A stretch of 64,000 bases of DNA from Sulfurospirillum sp. UCH001 (GTDB lineage: Bacteria > Campylobacterota > Campylobacteria > Campylobacterales > Sulfurospirillaceae). This document shows, piece after piece, positions 17,273 through 25,960 of the stretch. Made by a program: the position numbers and the translations under genes. The DNA lies in NCBI RefSeq assembly GCF_001548035.1, contig NZ_AP014723.1:1054001-1118000 (forward strand), in the 5' to 3' direction. The notes under the pieces were generated by a model. The model ran no database searches and was not told the origin of the DNA. It saw only the letters and a list, made by a program, of their open reading frames with translations. The first letter of the stretch is position 1; every line of letters starts with the position of its first letter.

Positions 17273-18136
17273 ATGAAAAAAATTATGATTGATAGTATAG
17301 ATTGGCACTATGAATTATCATTATCAGACGATTCCACCCAACTCTGTATTCAATTTTGCACTCCTGTTTTATTTCCTTGTCAAAAATCCACTGACCAACA
17401 AATTATCAATCGTTTTCACAAAAATGACACATTAAAGGATTGGGTAGAAAATAGGCTAAATGCTGCATTTCAATCAAAATACAATAGTAAAATAATGGAT
17501 AGTTTTGAAACTGTTTGGAGAACGGCCGTATTTGGGTTGTTTAATCAAGATGAAGATCCTACACCAGAGTCATTAAGTAATATAGACTTGAACGGTGTTG
17601 ATGATGAAGTTGCAAGATTATATGCTGGGAGGTATTTTCAGTATCATAATAGTTATGAGAAGAAGAGAAAAAATATTGATAACTGGCTCTATAGAAGAGC
17701 CGATGGGTCACAAGAGATTTTTAATTCCCTAAAGAAACAGTATAAAAATATTATGCTTGAAAGATTTAAATTGGTAGATTTTAAAAAGATGCTATTAACG
17801 CAAAAGTGCGCATATTGTGGCATTACACTTGAGCAGTTAAATAAACTCCGAGCTGATACCAAAATTTATTCAAAAAGTGGTAGAGGTTTTAGTTTAGAAA
17901 TTGATAGAAAAAAACCAAATCAAGAATATACCGAAGAAAATTGTTGCATGATTTGTTACTGGTGCAATAATGCTAAAACAGATGAATTTTCCCCAAAAGA
18001 GTTCAAAGAAATCGCACGAGGTATCAATGCCACTTGGAAAGCAAGACTTAGCACTGTAAGCCATAACGAAAAAATTGATTTTGATGGAAATGCAAAAATT
18101 TGGGATGTTGACCACGACTCACAATTAGAAAAATAA
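17273..18136 (+). CDS. HNH endonuclease domain protein
   Basis: About 287 residues. The C-terminal part carries an HNH/zinc module: CAYC near residue 179, then SLEIDRKKPNQEY with the EIDRK block in the catalytic place, then CMICYWCNNAK near 224-233, giving two CxxC knuckles. The N-terminal 170 residues are not recognised. HNH proteins of this kind are often restriction or homing-type nucleases. The ATG at 17273 is preferred over a TTG at 17264; AAGG lies upstream. It is the last gene of the site-3 cluster and is followed by a clear hairpin. Confidence 0.75.
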   Translation: MKKIMIDSIDWHYELSLSDDSTQLCIQFCTPVLFPCQKSTDQQIINRFHKNDTLKDWVENRLNAAFQSKYNSKIMDSFETVWRTAVFGLFNQDEDPTPESLSNIDLNGVDDEVARLYAGRYFQYHNSYEKKRKNIDNWLYRRADGSQEIFNSLKKQYKNIMLERFKLVDFKKMLLTQKCAYCGITLEQLNKLRADTKIYSKSGRGFSLEIDRKKPNQEYTEENCCMICYWCNNAKTDEFSPKEFKEIARGINATWKARLSTVSHNEKIDFDGNAKIWDVDHDSQLEK

Positions 18137-18169
18137 TATATTTTACACAATTTTTTGAAAACTCTCGAA

Positions 18170-18190
18170 CAAAGGGTTATTAACCCTTTG
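18170..18190. terminator. Bidirectional hairpin terminator
   Basis: CAAAGGGTT and AACCCTTTG pair perfectly around a 3-nt loop. The hairpin sits between the convergent HNH gene and the bPH gene on the minus strand. T-rich sequence flanks it. Confidence 0.65.
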
Positions 18191-18193
18191 CCT

Positions 18194-18577
18194 TTATAAA
18201 TTGCTCTCAATGCAACGCTTCACAAAAATAGGATTATCAATCATCGTAAACTCAAATAAATTACCACCGCGACCGGTAATTTTGACTTTGCCATAACCAA
18301 AAATTCTGCCTAAAATTCCCTGCCTTATTTCAACGGTTTCTAGCGCTTTTAAGCTCATTTCTTCACTATTTCGGCTAATGATGCCTTTTTTGACAATAAC
18401 TCGTTTATTTGTTAAACCAAATTCGGTTGTCTTTAACACAAAAATGTCGTAAATCCCAAAAGGTATCAAAATAATTGTGATCATTTTGATAGCGATAGGA
18501 ACCCATATGAGCCAATGGTAAAAAAATAGAGCCTGAATCTCTTCATCTTTAGAAAGTGAATCAACAATATACGACAT
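18194..18577 (-). CDS. bPH-domain membrane protein (YdbS/DUF304-like)
   Basis: A 127-residue protein. One or two hydrophobic segments lie at residues 18-45 (FYHWLIWVPIAIKMITIILIP). A bacterial pleckstrin-homology (bPH_2) domain follows, with FGLTNKRVIVKKGIISR, LETVEIRQGILGRIFGYGKVKITG and a final MIDNP. Membrane-bound bPH proteins are widespread, and their ligands are mostly unknown. AAGGAGG lies 4 nt before the ATG. It has its own palindrome (site 4) with a perfect TATAAT. Confidence 0.85.
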   Translation of the reverse strand: MSYIVDSLSKDEEIQALFFYHWLIWVPIAIKMITIILIPFGIYDIFVLKTTEFGLTNKRVIVKKGIISRNSEEMSLKALETVEIRQGILGRIFGYGKVKITGRGGNLFEFTMIDNPIFVKRCIESNL

Positions 18578-18600
18578 AGTGCCTCCTTAATTTGAATGAC

Positions 18601-18633
18601 ATTATAAAAGGAGAATTGGACATTAATTTGTCT
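18601..18633 (-). promoter_or_regulatory. Island palindrome and promoter (site 4)
   Basis: The palindrome reads GGACATTAATTTGTCT at 18618-18633 on the plus strand. On the minus strand TATAAT (18606-18601) is 12 nt past TGTC and 24 nt before the bPH start. In the plus direction the matching position reads TTCTGG, not a -10; the divergent gene uses its own site 5 instead. Confidence 0.88.
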
Positions 18634-18663
18634 AAATAAAAGTATTCTGGAATTCATAAAAAG

Positions 18664-18696
18664 AGACATATTACTGTCCAACTTTGCTGCTAATCT
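18664..18696 (+). promoter_or_regulatory. Island palindrome and promoter (site 5)
   Basis: The palindrome AGACATATTACTGTCC is at 18664-18679, with TAATCT at 18691-18696, 12 nt past TGTC. The minus-direction position reads TTCCAG, not a -10. It drives the AAA ATPase gene. Confidence 0.85.
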
Positions 18697-18725
18697 TTCA
18701 CGGTAAGTTTATACAAGGAGTTTTC

Positions 18726-20363
18726 ATGTCAACATCTATTTTATATAGCCAACTTATCAAAGAAGTTCCCGATAAAGCTTTTTTATTAAAACCAAAACAA
18801 TCTAAAGAGTTAAAAAAGCTTATGCAACAATATGACTTGAGCTTGCATGAAGCGACTCTATTTACCTATATTCTGAAACTGTATGTTCAAAAAGGACGTA
18901 ATGTCTCTTTAGATGAATTAGAAGATAATGAACTTGATATTACAGTTGGCAACGATAACTATTTGAAATTAGTAAAGATCGTTCATACTTTGATTAAAAA
19001 AGATCTTTTGATTGTTGAGAATAGAAGGAACAGAAGCAATCTTGTAAATCCTGATGTATGCGTTGATGAAACTATTTTTTCTAAAATCGTTTTGGGTATT
19101 GACATGCATAGTCAAATAGATTTTACAAATTTCTATTCTATTGCTCAAGCCGTCCAAGATCTTTTAGAAAAAAGAGACGAAAAAAAATTGAGTGAAGATC
19201 GATTTTTTAAAGAATTTGAAATGCTTATTAAAAAAATTGATTCATCTTTGAAGCTGGGAGATTTATTAAAACCATATACACCTATTGAACAAGTTATGTT
19301 TTTTGCAATATGTGTTAAAGCGATACAAGGTCATACATCGTTAGAATGTAATCGGTTTGCAACAGATATTTACGATGATCTTTCTAGTGTCGCTTGGTTT
19401 ATGGAACATATTTTTCAAAACAAATTTCAGATTTTTAAAGATGATATTTTAGAATTAACGGATGAAGATAATTTTAGAATTGATCCTGATTTTAAATTGA
19501 GTGCTAAAGTACATCGTGCTATTTTTGGATCATCTCTAAAAAGCAAACAGTGTTTCGAAGCACATTTAACTAAGCATATTTCTTATAAAACATGTAAACA
19601 AACACTTTTCCTAGATGAGACTATTGCTAATATCACACATACACTTGCCACTGCTATCTCCAAGGAACACTATAAACGTATTGTAAAAGAACTAAAAGAT
19701 GCTCAATTACCTAGTGGATTAGTGACGCTTCTGTATGGCTATCCTGGAACTGGAAAAACTGCTACTGTCTATGAAATTAGCAAGCTAACAAAACGAGATA
19801 TTTTACAAGTTGATATTGCTTCGATTCGTGATAAATATGTTGGAGAGAGCGAAAAAAAACTCAAAGGTATTTTCAAAGAGTATGCAAGAGCTAAAGAAGA
19901 ATTAAAACATGTTCCAATTTTATTGTTTAATGAGGCTGATGCGCTTTTTGGGCAGAGAATGGATACTAATGATAGTGTAGATGTTATGAACAATTCCATG
20001 CAAAATATTTTACTTGAAGAGCTTGAAAAGTTTGAAGGGATTTTTTTTGCTACAACTAATCTTATTAATAATATGGACAATGCATTTGATCGCCGTTTCC
20101 TCTACAAAGTAGAGTTTACAAAGCCATCACAACAAACCAGAGCAAAAATTTGGCAATCTAAACTACCTCAATTAGATGCTAAAACATCCCAAATCATTGC
20201 GGAATATGATTTGACTGGTGGACAAATTGAAAATGTAACACGTAAATATATGGTTGATAAGATTTTAAATCTCAAAGGTTTTAATCTTGAAGAATTAAAG
20301 CAATTATGTCGCAATGAACTTCATTTTAAACAAGAAAACAAACAACTAGTTGGGTTCCGATAA
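18726..20363 (+). CDS. AAA-family ATPase
   Basis: About 545 residues. The C-terminal AAA module has Walker A GYPGTGKT near residue 338, a pore-loop-like region (IRDKYVGESEKKLK) near 365, Walker B LLFNEAD near 398, sensor 1 FFATTNL near 440 and arginine-finger-like DRRF near 453. Walker B has Asn where most AAA proteins have Asp; I know this NEAD variant from a subgroup of bacterial AAA proteins. The N-terminal 300 residues are helical and unrecognised. I chose the ATG at 18726 (AAGGAG upstream) because the frame further up runs across the palindrome. It probably acts as a remodelling ATPase. Confidence 0.85.
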   Translation: MSTSILYSQLIKEVPDKAFLLKPKQSKELKKLMQQYDLSLHEATLFTYILKLYVQKGRNVSLDELEDNELDITVGNDNYLKLVKIVHTLIKKDLLIVENRRNRSNLVNPDVCVDETIFSKIVLGIDMHSQIDFTNFYSIAQAVQDLLEKRDEKKLSEDRFFKEFEMLIKKIDSSLKLGDLLKPYTPIEQVMFFAICVKAIQGHTSLECNRFATDIYDDLSSVAWFMEHIFQNKFQIFKDDILELTDEDNFRIDPDFKLSAKVHRAIFGSSLKSKQCFEAHLTKHISYKTCKQTLFLDETIANITHTLATAISKEHYKRIVKELKDAQLPSGLVTLLYGYPGTGKTATVYEISKLTKRDILQVDIASIRDKYVGESEKKLKGIFKEYARAKEELKHVPILLFNEADALFGQRMDTNDSVDVMNNSMQNILLEELEKFEGIFFATTNLINNMDNAFDRRFLYKVEFTKPSQQTRAKIWQSKLPQLDAKTSQIIAEYDLTGGQIENVTRKYMVDKILNLKGFNLEELKQLCRNELHFKQENKQLVGFR

Positions 20364-20461
20364 CTCAGCATTAAAGAGAAGATGTGTTTCTAAGATAAAA
20401 AAACGCTTGTTGCTGTGTAAGCTCATAAATTGATTGATAATACTTTAATGGTGAGATAAAA

Positions 20462-21034
20462 ATGTTGACACGTAGAGATTTTTTTAAGGTACTAACGGTT
20501 TGCTCATTACCTGATGAAAAGAGTACCGCCTCAAATAATATACTAGAATATGTTGATTGTGAAATATCATTTCCCTTTGCCAAAGAAGATGATATCTATT
20601 CACTTCAGATTTATCAGCATACTATGACCATGATTCAAAGCATGGTAGAGAACCCAAAAGAAACAGTACTGATACAGATGGGAACTCATGATAATACATT
20701 GTATGATCATCGAATTGATGAGTTATTGTGCCAATTAAACATATGCGGTATTTACGATTATCTTACTTATCCAAAAATTAAATTTTTTTATAAAGAACAA
20801 GAAATAAAAACGCCAAATATCTCTCTTGTATGTTCCTTTGAAAACCCTATTTTTTATTTTACTCGGAATCAACAATTATCTATCAAACCGAGTCTTGATA
20901 AACTCTTTACACATTATCTTAACAATCCATGTTATCCTTTAGATGAATTAATCATTCATATGACTGTGGATTTGCACTATTATGATATTGCAAGACCCAA
21001 TAAAGTATTTGATATCAGATCTTTAGCACAATAA
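20462..21034 (+). CDS. Island paralogous family B, member 1 (TRRDFFK start)
   Basis: A 190-residue protein that I do not recognise. It begins MLTRRDFFKVLTVC, a textbook twin-arginine (Tat) consensus, but the hydrophobic part is only about eight residues, so export is doubtful. It is homologous to the protein at 31235-31783. Both have R-R-x-F-F-K, a Cys soon after, NNILE/KNILE, then an I-x-F/L-PF strand, a D-x-T-M/L-Y region (DNTLYDHRIDELLC), YPKIKFF/YPTIKLF and a PN/PS-[IM]-SL strand. It lies 98 nt after the AAA gene with no palindrome in the gap, so it is probably in the same operon. Confidence 0.72.
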   Translation: MLTRRDFFKVLTVCSLPDEKSTASNNILEYVDCEISFPFAKEDDIYSLQIYQHTMTMIQSMVENPKETVLIQMGTHDNTLYDHRIDELLCQLNICGIYDYLTYPKIKFFYKEQEIKTPNISLVCSFENPIFYFTRNQQLSIKPSLDKLFTHYLNNPCYPLDELIIHMTVDLHYYDIARPNKVFDIRSLAQ

Positions 21035-21039
21035 ATAAT

Positions 21040-21072
21040 AGACACAAAGTTGTCTTTTTTAGTAGTTAAAAT
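21040..21072 (+). promoter_or_regulatory. Island palindrome and promoter (site 6)
   Basis: The palindrome AGACACAAAGTTGTCT is at 21040-21055, with TAAAAT at 21067-21072, 12 nt past TGTC. The minus direction has no -10 at the same distance. It drives the genes 21151 to 23927. Confidence 0.83.
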
Positions 21073-21150
21073 AATATTTATTCATTAAAAAAAATGTGCT
21101 TAGTGAAATTTTAATGATGTAGTAAATATAATGATACAAAGGATAATACT

Positions 21151-21615
21151 ATGCCTCAAGTACTTTTTACCATTGAAGAATATATTGTTAAACACCGTAA
21201 AAAAGATACCATTTGGATGGTGTTTAATACTCGTTATAATGAAATTCATGCACTTCATCAAATCATTGATGTAGAAGATGAATTTGGTTACTATGACAAA
21301 CGATTTACAGATGAAAAAGCACGTGAGAATTTCTTAGAGTATATGAAAAATACTTTTCCAGAGACTCCTTTATTAGAAGTTTTTGATTTAGTAGGTCGTG
21401 GATGGTTACAATGGCCTTATCTTGGTAGTATTGCTATCGATACGGATATTGGCAGTGACGTTTATAAGGCATTGTGTGAAAAATATGGCGATGCCTATGA
21501 AGATCCAAAAGAGACTCATCAAGCATTGTGGGTTATGCGCTATGAAGATGCAAAAGTTTTTCATAATGAGCGTGAAAAGTATATTGATAGTTTTGATGAT
21601 GAATTAGGAGACTAA
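21151..21615 (+). CDS. Hypothetical acidic protein
   Basis: A 154-residue acidic protein, not recognised. It has no signal peptide or membrane segment. It contains LVGRGWLQWPYLGSIAIDTD in the middle and an acidic end. AAGGA lies 7 nt before the ATG. It is the first gene behind palindrome site 6 and is separated by 3 nt from the DUF2779 nuclease gene, so the two are probably translated from one message. Confidence 0.7.
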   Translation: MPQVLFTIEEYIVKHRKKDTIWMVFNTRYNEIHALHQIIDVEDEFGYYDKRFTDEKARENFLEYMKNTFPETPLLEVFDLVGRGWLQWPYLGSIAIDTDIGSDVYKALCEKYGDAYEDPKETHQALWVMRYEDAKVFHNEREKYIDSFDDELGD

Positions 21616-21618
21616 AGC

Positions 21619-23103
21619 GTGCATTTATCCAAATCCCTCTACACCAGAGGACTTCAATGTGTTAAATCTTTATGGCTTAAAAAATATAAAAAAGAGCTTT
21701 TAACACCTCCTGATGCATCGGCTCAAGCTATCTTTGAAACAGGTAATAGCGTGGGCGATTATGCCTGTAAACTTTTTCCTAACGGCGTTAAGATTCCTTT
21801 TGAAGGCACAAGCTTTGAAGATAAAATCATCCTAACTCAAGATTTAATTAATCAAGGGCAGAGTGTTATCTACGAAGCGACTTTTCAATATGAAGGTATT
21901 TTAGTGATGGTGGATATCCTAACCATTCATGATGATGTAATGGCTATTTATGAAGTAAAAAGCTCCACCGAAGTCAAAGAGGTTTATCTCGATGACGCTT
22001 CTATCCAATACTATGTGCTTAATGGTCTTGGATATGATGTCAAAAAAGTCAATATCATTCACATCAATAACGCCTATGTAAGAGGTGATGAACTTGAAAT
22101 TCATAAGCTCTTTAATATTGTGAATGTCACACAAGCTGTCTTAGAAAAACAATGTAATATCCCTTTTTATCTTAAAGAATTTGAGCGTTGTTTAGCCAAT
22201 AAAGAACATGAACCAGATATTGACATTGGACTGCATTGTAGTAGCCCTTATGAGTGTGATGCATGGCAGTACTGTTGGTATGAACAAAGACAGATACCAG
22301 AGTATAGTATTTTTAATATATCTAGATTGAATGCTAAAAAAAAGTTTGAGTACTATCAAGAAGGTATTGTGCATTTTCATCAGTTAAGTGACATCTCTTC
22401 TTTCTCCTTATCTCAACAAATTCAAATCACCTCAGAGTTAGACCAAAAAGAAATTATTCATAAAGAAGCGATTCAAGCTTTCTTTCAAACATTAACATAT
22501 CCCGTGTATCATCTAGACTTTGAGACATTTCAACAATCCATACCCCTATGGAAAGGAATAAATCCTTATTGTCAAATACCGTTTCAATACTCTATTCACA
22601 TTGACTATGGCGATGGAAGATTGGAGCATAAAGAGTTTTTAGGTGATGAAAACAGCGACCCACGAGAAGCCTTAGCAAAACAGCTTATCAACGATATCCC
22701 TACTAATGTCACCGTACTTGCTTACAATATGGGATTTGAAAAAGGGGTGATTCGAAAACTGGCTCAAAGCTATCCTGATTTAGCTCCAATGCTTATGGGT
22801 ATTCATGACAATATCAAAGACCTTATGACACCGTTTCAAAATAAAGACTATTACCATCCTAATATGAAAGGAAGTTACTCTATCAAGCGAGTCCTTCCTT
22901 CTTTGGTTCCTGAAATGGCAAAAGCCTATAAAGACTTAAACTTAGTCCATCATGGAGGTGAAGCCATGCAAACTTTTGCAAATTTGCCACACATGGATGA
23001 TGAAACTAGACAAGCGTATCGAAATGCCTTGTTGGAGTATTGTAAATTGGATACTTTGGCGATGGTGAAAGTGTTGGAAATATTGAAAGGAACTGTACAA
23101 TGA
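21619..23103 (+). CDS. DUF2779 protein: Cas4-like nuclease plus RNase H-fold exonuclease
   Basis: A 494-residue protein with two nuclease-like parts. The N-terminal part resembles Cas4/RecB nucleases: a Cys near residue 14, VMVDILTI followed by AIYEVKSST near 109 (D...E-x-K), and a Cys cluster near 207-219 (CSSPYECDAWQYC) that could hold an Fe-S cluster. The C-terminal DUF2779 domain looks like a DEDD 3'-5' exonuclease: HLDFETF near 297, AYNMGFEKGVI near 369, YCKLDTLAM near 473. It starts with GTG (GGAG upstream) and overlaps the next gene by 4 nt. It probably acts on nucleic acid. Confidence 0.8.
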   Translation: MHLSKSLYTRGLQCVKSLWLKKYKKELLTPPDASAQAIFETGNSVGDYACKLFPNGVKIPFEGTSFEDKIILTQDLINQGQSVIYEATFQYEGILVMVDILTIHDDVMAIYEVKSSTEVKEVYLDDASIQYYVLNGLGYDVKKVNIIHINNAYVRGDELEIHKLFNIVNVTQAVLEKQCNIPFYLKEFERCLANKEHEPDIDIGLHCSSPYECDAWQYCWYEQRQIPEYSIFNISRLNAKKKFEYYQEGIVHFHQLSDISSFSLSQQIQITSELDQKEIIHKEAIQAFFQTLTYPVYHLDFETFQQSIPLWKGINPYCQIPFQYSIHIDYGDGRLEHKEFLGDENSDPREALAKQLINDIPTNVTVLAYNMGFEKGVIRKLAQSYPDLAPMLMGIHDNIKDLMTPFQNKDYYHPNMKGSYSIKRVLPSLVPEMAKAYKDLNLVHHGGEAMQTFANLPHMDDETRQAYRNALLEYCKLDTLAMVKVLEILKGTVQ

Positions 23104-23927
23104 GTACAATGATCCCTAATCTAATTGAGTATATTGTAACCGAATTAAACAGATTAACCAATTCTGAACCATTGAATTATCTGTCTCTAAACAGAACAAT
23201 ATGGCTAAACGAGCGCGTAACAAAAGAATTGTTAGACATTATACAAGCTTTTGATTTATCAAATACCAATATATCCCCATTTGAAAAAGATGTGCTTTTG
23301 AAATTTGAACTTAATAACCAAATCAAAAACTTAAACGACACAACAAGGCGTCGACAATTAGATAAATGGATTGTATGTTCTTGGGGTGGAATTTCAACAC
23401 ATAGGGATTTTGAATCGATATATGATCTAAAAACCCAAAGATTATATGATCGAATCTCAAGTTGGTCTAAAATACTTTCGTTTGAAAACATCGAAACAGA
23501 CATAATCTACGACTCCCGTGTAATTTATTCGCTTAATTGGCTGATTTATAAATATAATAAACTTCATGGCACTAATAAAAAATTTTTGTTTCAGCCAGAT
23601 GGTAGAAATAAAAAACTCAATCTTTTACCGGTCGAGGCAATCATAAATTTTGAGTATTCATCACATTACGACTTGGATAAACGAGGGGATAAGGTATTTT
23701 GTGAGTATTTTTGTGATAAAAATGAATGTTATGAATATGCTAGGAAATTAATTTTTGAGATAAATCAAAAACTTTTTGAAAATGTAAAATCAACTCATAT
23801 TGGAGATAGGGCTATTCTGCACAAAAATTTTCCATTTTTTAGTGAGATGATTTTGTTTGAAATTGCCAATAAAGAGATATTTGAAGATATTAGAAAATTG
23901 ATTACCGTATCTATAAACGAGATTTAA
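23100..23927 (+). CDS. Hypothetical protein coupled to the DUF2779 gene
   Basis: A 275-residue protein that I cannot assign. Notable blocks are KWIVCSWGGI near residue 89 and IIYDSRVIYSLNWL near 137, followed by a basic region and LLPVEAIINFEYSSH. The ATGA overlap with the DUF2779 stop implies coupled translation, and the pair may be a functional unit. The stop is followed at once by a 14-mer that is repeated after the integrase gene at 38735. Confidence 0.65.
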   Translation: MSTMIPNLIEYIVTELNRLTNSEPLNYLSLNRTIWLNERVTKELLDIIQAFDLSNTNISPFEKDVLLKFELNNQIKNLNDTTRRRQLDKWIVCSWGGISTHRDFESIYDLKTQRLYDRISSWSKILSFENIETDIIYDSRVIYSLNWLIYKYNKLHGTNKKFLFQPDGRNKKLNLLPVEAIINFEYSSHYDLDKRGDKVFCEYFCDKNECYEYARKLIFEINQKLFENVKSTHIGDRAILHKNFPFFSEMILFEIANKEIFEDIRKLITVSINEI

Positions 23928-23941
23928 TTAAATACCTAAAA
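23928..23941. repeat. 14-mer repeat TTAAATACCTAAAA, copy 1
   Basis: The 14-mer begins directly after the TAA stop of the 23100 gene. An identical 14-mer begins directly after the integrase stop (38735-38748), and a 13/14 match is inside the 101-bp element (13975-13988). It could be an att remnant or an IS-end segment. Confidence 0.4.
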
Positions 23942-23963
23942 TGGCAGTTGTAACGATTTTATC

Positions 23964-24123
<160 letters not shown>

Positions 24124-24340
24124 TAATATCTAAAAATATCCATGAAATCGACTCTTTATTCAATAATTTTCAAGAAAAATATTGTAAACTAAAAAAAATC
24201 AAGAATTTGATATTGATATATTTATTCGAGAGCTAGTCTTGTAAGTTTGTGTTAGACGCAGTAGCAGAATAATCATCTTAATATTTTAAAAATATTCTTT
24301 GTTTAGGCTTTTTAATCAACTTAAACATGCTTAAAACTAC

Positions 24341-24353
24341 ACTTTGTCTGACA
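24341..24353. repeat. IS21-family-like terminal repeat
   Basis: ACTTTGTCTGACA differs at one base from the right end of the 101-bp element (ACTTCGTCTGACA). It probably marks the end of the decayed istB-bearing element. Sequence between it and the istB fragment is non-coding debris. Confidence 0.5.
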
Positions 24354-24361
24354 TTGATTAG

Positions 24362-24610
24362 TTGTCACAAGTAGAAAGCGAGAAAAAAGTTATTAATTCT
24401 TATACTTCTTCATTTTATTATATATTTATTGTATGGTATATTATACCACTTTTTACAATAATGTATTATACAAGAATATGTGATGATGACTATTTTGACG
24501 ATTACGATGGATATTTTTTATTTGTTTGTTCTATTCCTATATTTAATATTTTTGTCGCGTTTGTCATTCTTGTTAGGTTGTTTTTTTATTATATAAAAAA
24601 AGTTTTTTAA
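24362..24610 (+). CDS. Small membrane protein, doubtful
   Basis: An 82-residue frame with two predicted membrane segments (YYIFIVWYIIPLFTIMYY and FVCSIPIFNIFVAFVILVRLFFYY) separated by an acidic loop. The only early start is TTG and no ribosome site is evident. It begins right at the end of the IS remnant, so it may be a truncated gene. Confidence 0.35.
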   Translation: MSQVESEKKVINSYTSSFYYIFIVWYIIPLFTIMYYTRICDDDYFDDYDGYFLFVCSIPIFNIFVAFVILVRLFFYYIKKVF

Positions 24611-24623
24611 TAAGAATTTATAA

Positions 24624-24809
24624 CTTAATCCAAATCGCTCTATTACTGAAATAAGAATACCTCGTAGTTGTAAAAAAGACCAATGGTATCTGATTGGAAT
24701 AGAATCACATTTTAGTACTCGAACAGGAAGAGTGAATCGATTTATCCTCTCAGATGATGCAATCTTGTTTCTGAGTAATCAACTCTATGCAATGCAGTTA
24801 GAACTTTAG
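24624..24809 (+). pseudogene. C-terminal remnant of an unknown gene
   Basis: An open frame without a start codon reads RIPRSCKKDQWYLIGIES and HFSTRTGRVNRFILSDDA, ending LYAMQLEL and a stop. Composition is protein-like. It lies just before the XRE regulator of the small-protein cassette and could be the tail of that cassette's lost upstream gene. Confidence 0.4.
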
Positions 24810-24834
24810 TCTTATTTTCCAAGGAGGAGCGCCT

Positions 24835-25059
24835 CTACTTCTCCTCCAACATTCTGCCTAACTCCATCATCTTATCAAACATTCTAGCCTTAGCATAATT
24901 CTCCAACCAACTCCATGCCCAATAAGGAGCTGCTTGTGTAGATTCCCAAGCATTGACACTTTGGTAATTCATATTTAGCATAGTGGCAAACTCTTTTTTA
25001 GTAAGACCAGCTTGTTTAAATAAACGATTGAGTTTTTCTCTCTGATAGATCGTTTCCAC
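24835..25059 (-). CDS. XRE-like HTH regulator of the small-protein cassette
   Basis: A 74-residue protein. The helix-turn-helix spans residues 10-40 (LNRLFKQAGLTKKEFATMLNMNYQSVNAWE), and a tryptophan-rich turn (PYWAWSWLENY) follows. It starts with GTG, with AAGGA about 9 nt upstream. It is divergent from a run of small genes, and the 138-bp gap holds a strong rightward promoter. It probably regulates the cassette. Confidence 0.75.
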   Translation of the reverse strand: METIYQREKLNRLFKQAGLTKKEFATMLNMNYQSVNAWESTQAAPYWAWSWLENYAKARMFDKMMELGRMLEEK

Positions 25060-25137
25060 TTGACTTTTTCCTTGTATTATGTATTTATATAAATATATTT
25101 AATTATATATAGATATGTTTTAAAATATTCTTTTGTA

Positions 25138-25166
25138 TTGATTTTATTATGTGATTTTTCTATAAT
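25138..25166 (+). promoter_or_regulatory. Sigma-70-type promoter of the small-protein cassette
   Basis: TTGATT at 25138-25143, a 17-nt spacer, and TATAAT at 25161-25166. A small hairpin (TTGTATT/AATACAA) lies at the likely transcript start just before the first ribosome site. An A+T-rich region with TATAT repeats lies upstream. Confidence 0.65.
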
Positions 25167-25198
25167 GCTTGTATTCAAAAATACAAAGGAGAACGATC

Positions 25199-25303
25199 AT
25201 GCGACACAGAAACATTGAACAAAAACTCATCTATAGAGAACACTTTTTTGCCCTAACTCTTACAAGTCTAGAGCTTATGAATGTTGTTATGCATTGGAGC
25301 TAA
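25199..25303 (+). CDS. 34-residue small protein
   Basis: A short frame (MRHRNIEQKL to VVMHW) with an excellent ribosome site, AAGGAG, 7 nt before the ATG, and a sigma-70 promoter directly upstream. It is the first gene of the cassette. It has a charged N-terminus and a hydrophobic C-terminus. Unknown. Confidence 0.55.
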   Translation: MRHRNIEQKLIYREHFFALTLTSLELMNVVMHWS

Positions 25304-25436
25304 TAGTACAAGCTTCTTCTAAACATTTACATTATCAGATCCCCTAGATAACCATTTTTAGATTATGTGCCTCTTTTTTAAAAGAGGAAAAATAAGCCCT
25401 AGTAGAGCTATGCCTAAAAAAAGGAGTGTTATAGCC

Positions 25437-25772
25437 ATGTCAGCCAATTACTTACTCTTAAAAGAAAACAAACAAGAGATGAATACCTCTATGAATCAAA
25501 CTATTCTCAAAGAAGATGCCAATACCTCTTCTAATCGTTCTACGTTTGAAACCATGGAACTTAGTTTTAGTATCTTTATCATGCTAACCCTGATCTTTCT
25601 TAGTATCACTGTCTTTTTTAAACTTATTGGAAAGCTATTGGATTACCTTAGAAAGAAACTACATACCTATTGTTCTAAGACAAGCACTGCTTGTGATAAA
25701 GCTAAAGAGAATAACAGCTCTTCATCAAACAACATTCAAAGTGATCTTGAATCTTCAAAGGATTTCCAATGA
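25437..25772 (+). CDS. Single-pass membrane protein of the cassette
   Basis: About 111 residues. One membrane segment lies at residues 45-68 (FSIFIMLTLIFLSITVFFKLIG), with a Ser/Thr/Asn-rich N-terminal tail and a Lys/Ser-rich C-terminal tail. ATG 25437 is chosen (AAGGAG upstream). Its stop overlaps the ATG of the next small gene. Unrecognised; the shape resembles small structural or assembly proteins of filamentous phages or plasmids, but I cannot confirm this. Confidence 0.6.
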   Translation: MSANYLLLKENKQEMNTSMNQTILKEDANTSSNRSTFETMELSFSIFIMLTLIFLSITVFFKLIGKLLDYLRKKLHTYCSKTSTACDKAKENNSSSSNNIQSDLESSKDFQ

Positions 25773-25948
25773 GTAATAGTCATTATCCAACCCTGTTTAT
25801 TGCACTTTTAATGATGGTCTTACTCTTTGCATTTCCTCTGATCTATCCAAAAAGAAGCTTTAGATTATCCATACTGTTTCAGGTCTTTACATTAGGTATG
25901 GCGCTTTTACTTCTTATCATTGAACTTTACCAAGCACTCATGGAATAG
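25769..25948 (+). CDS. 59-residue two-segment membrane protein
   Basis: The ATG overlaps the previous stop (ATGA). Two hydrophobic segments (TLFIALLMMVLLFAFPLIY and VFTLGMALLLLIIELYQAL) are linked by a basic turn (PKRSFR). It is part of the small-protein cassette. Unrecognised. Confidence 0.6.
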   Translation: MSNSHYPTLFIALLMMVLLFAFPLIYPKRSFRLSILFQVFTLGMALLLLIIELYQALME

Positions 25949-25960
25949 GAGAAGAAGATT

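Noticed and set aside
24350-24366. GACA...TGTC near 24350 as another regulon palindrome
   Set aside because: The spacer is 9 nt instead of 6, the left half belongs to the IS end TGTCTGACA, and no -10 lies at the right distance.
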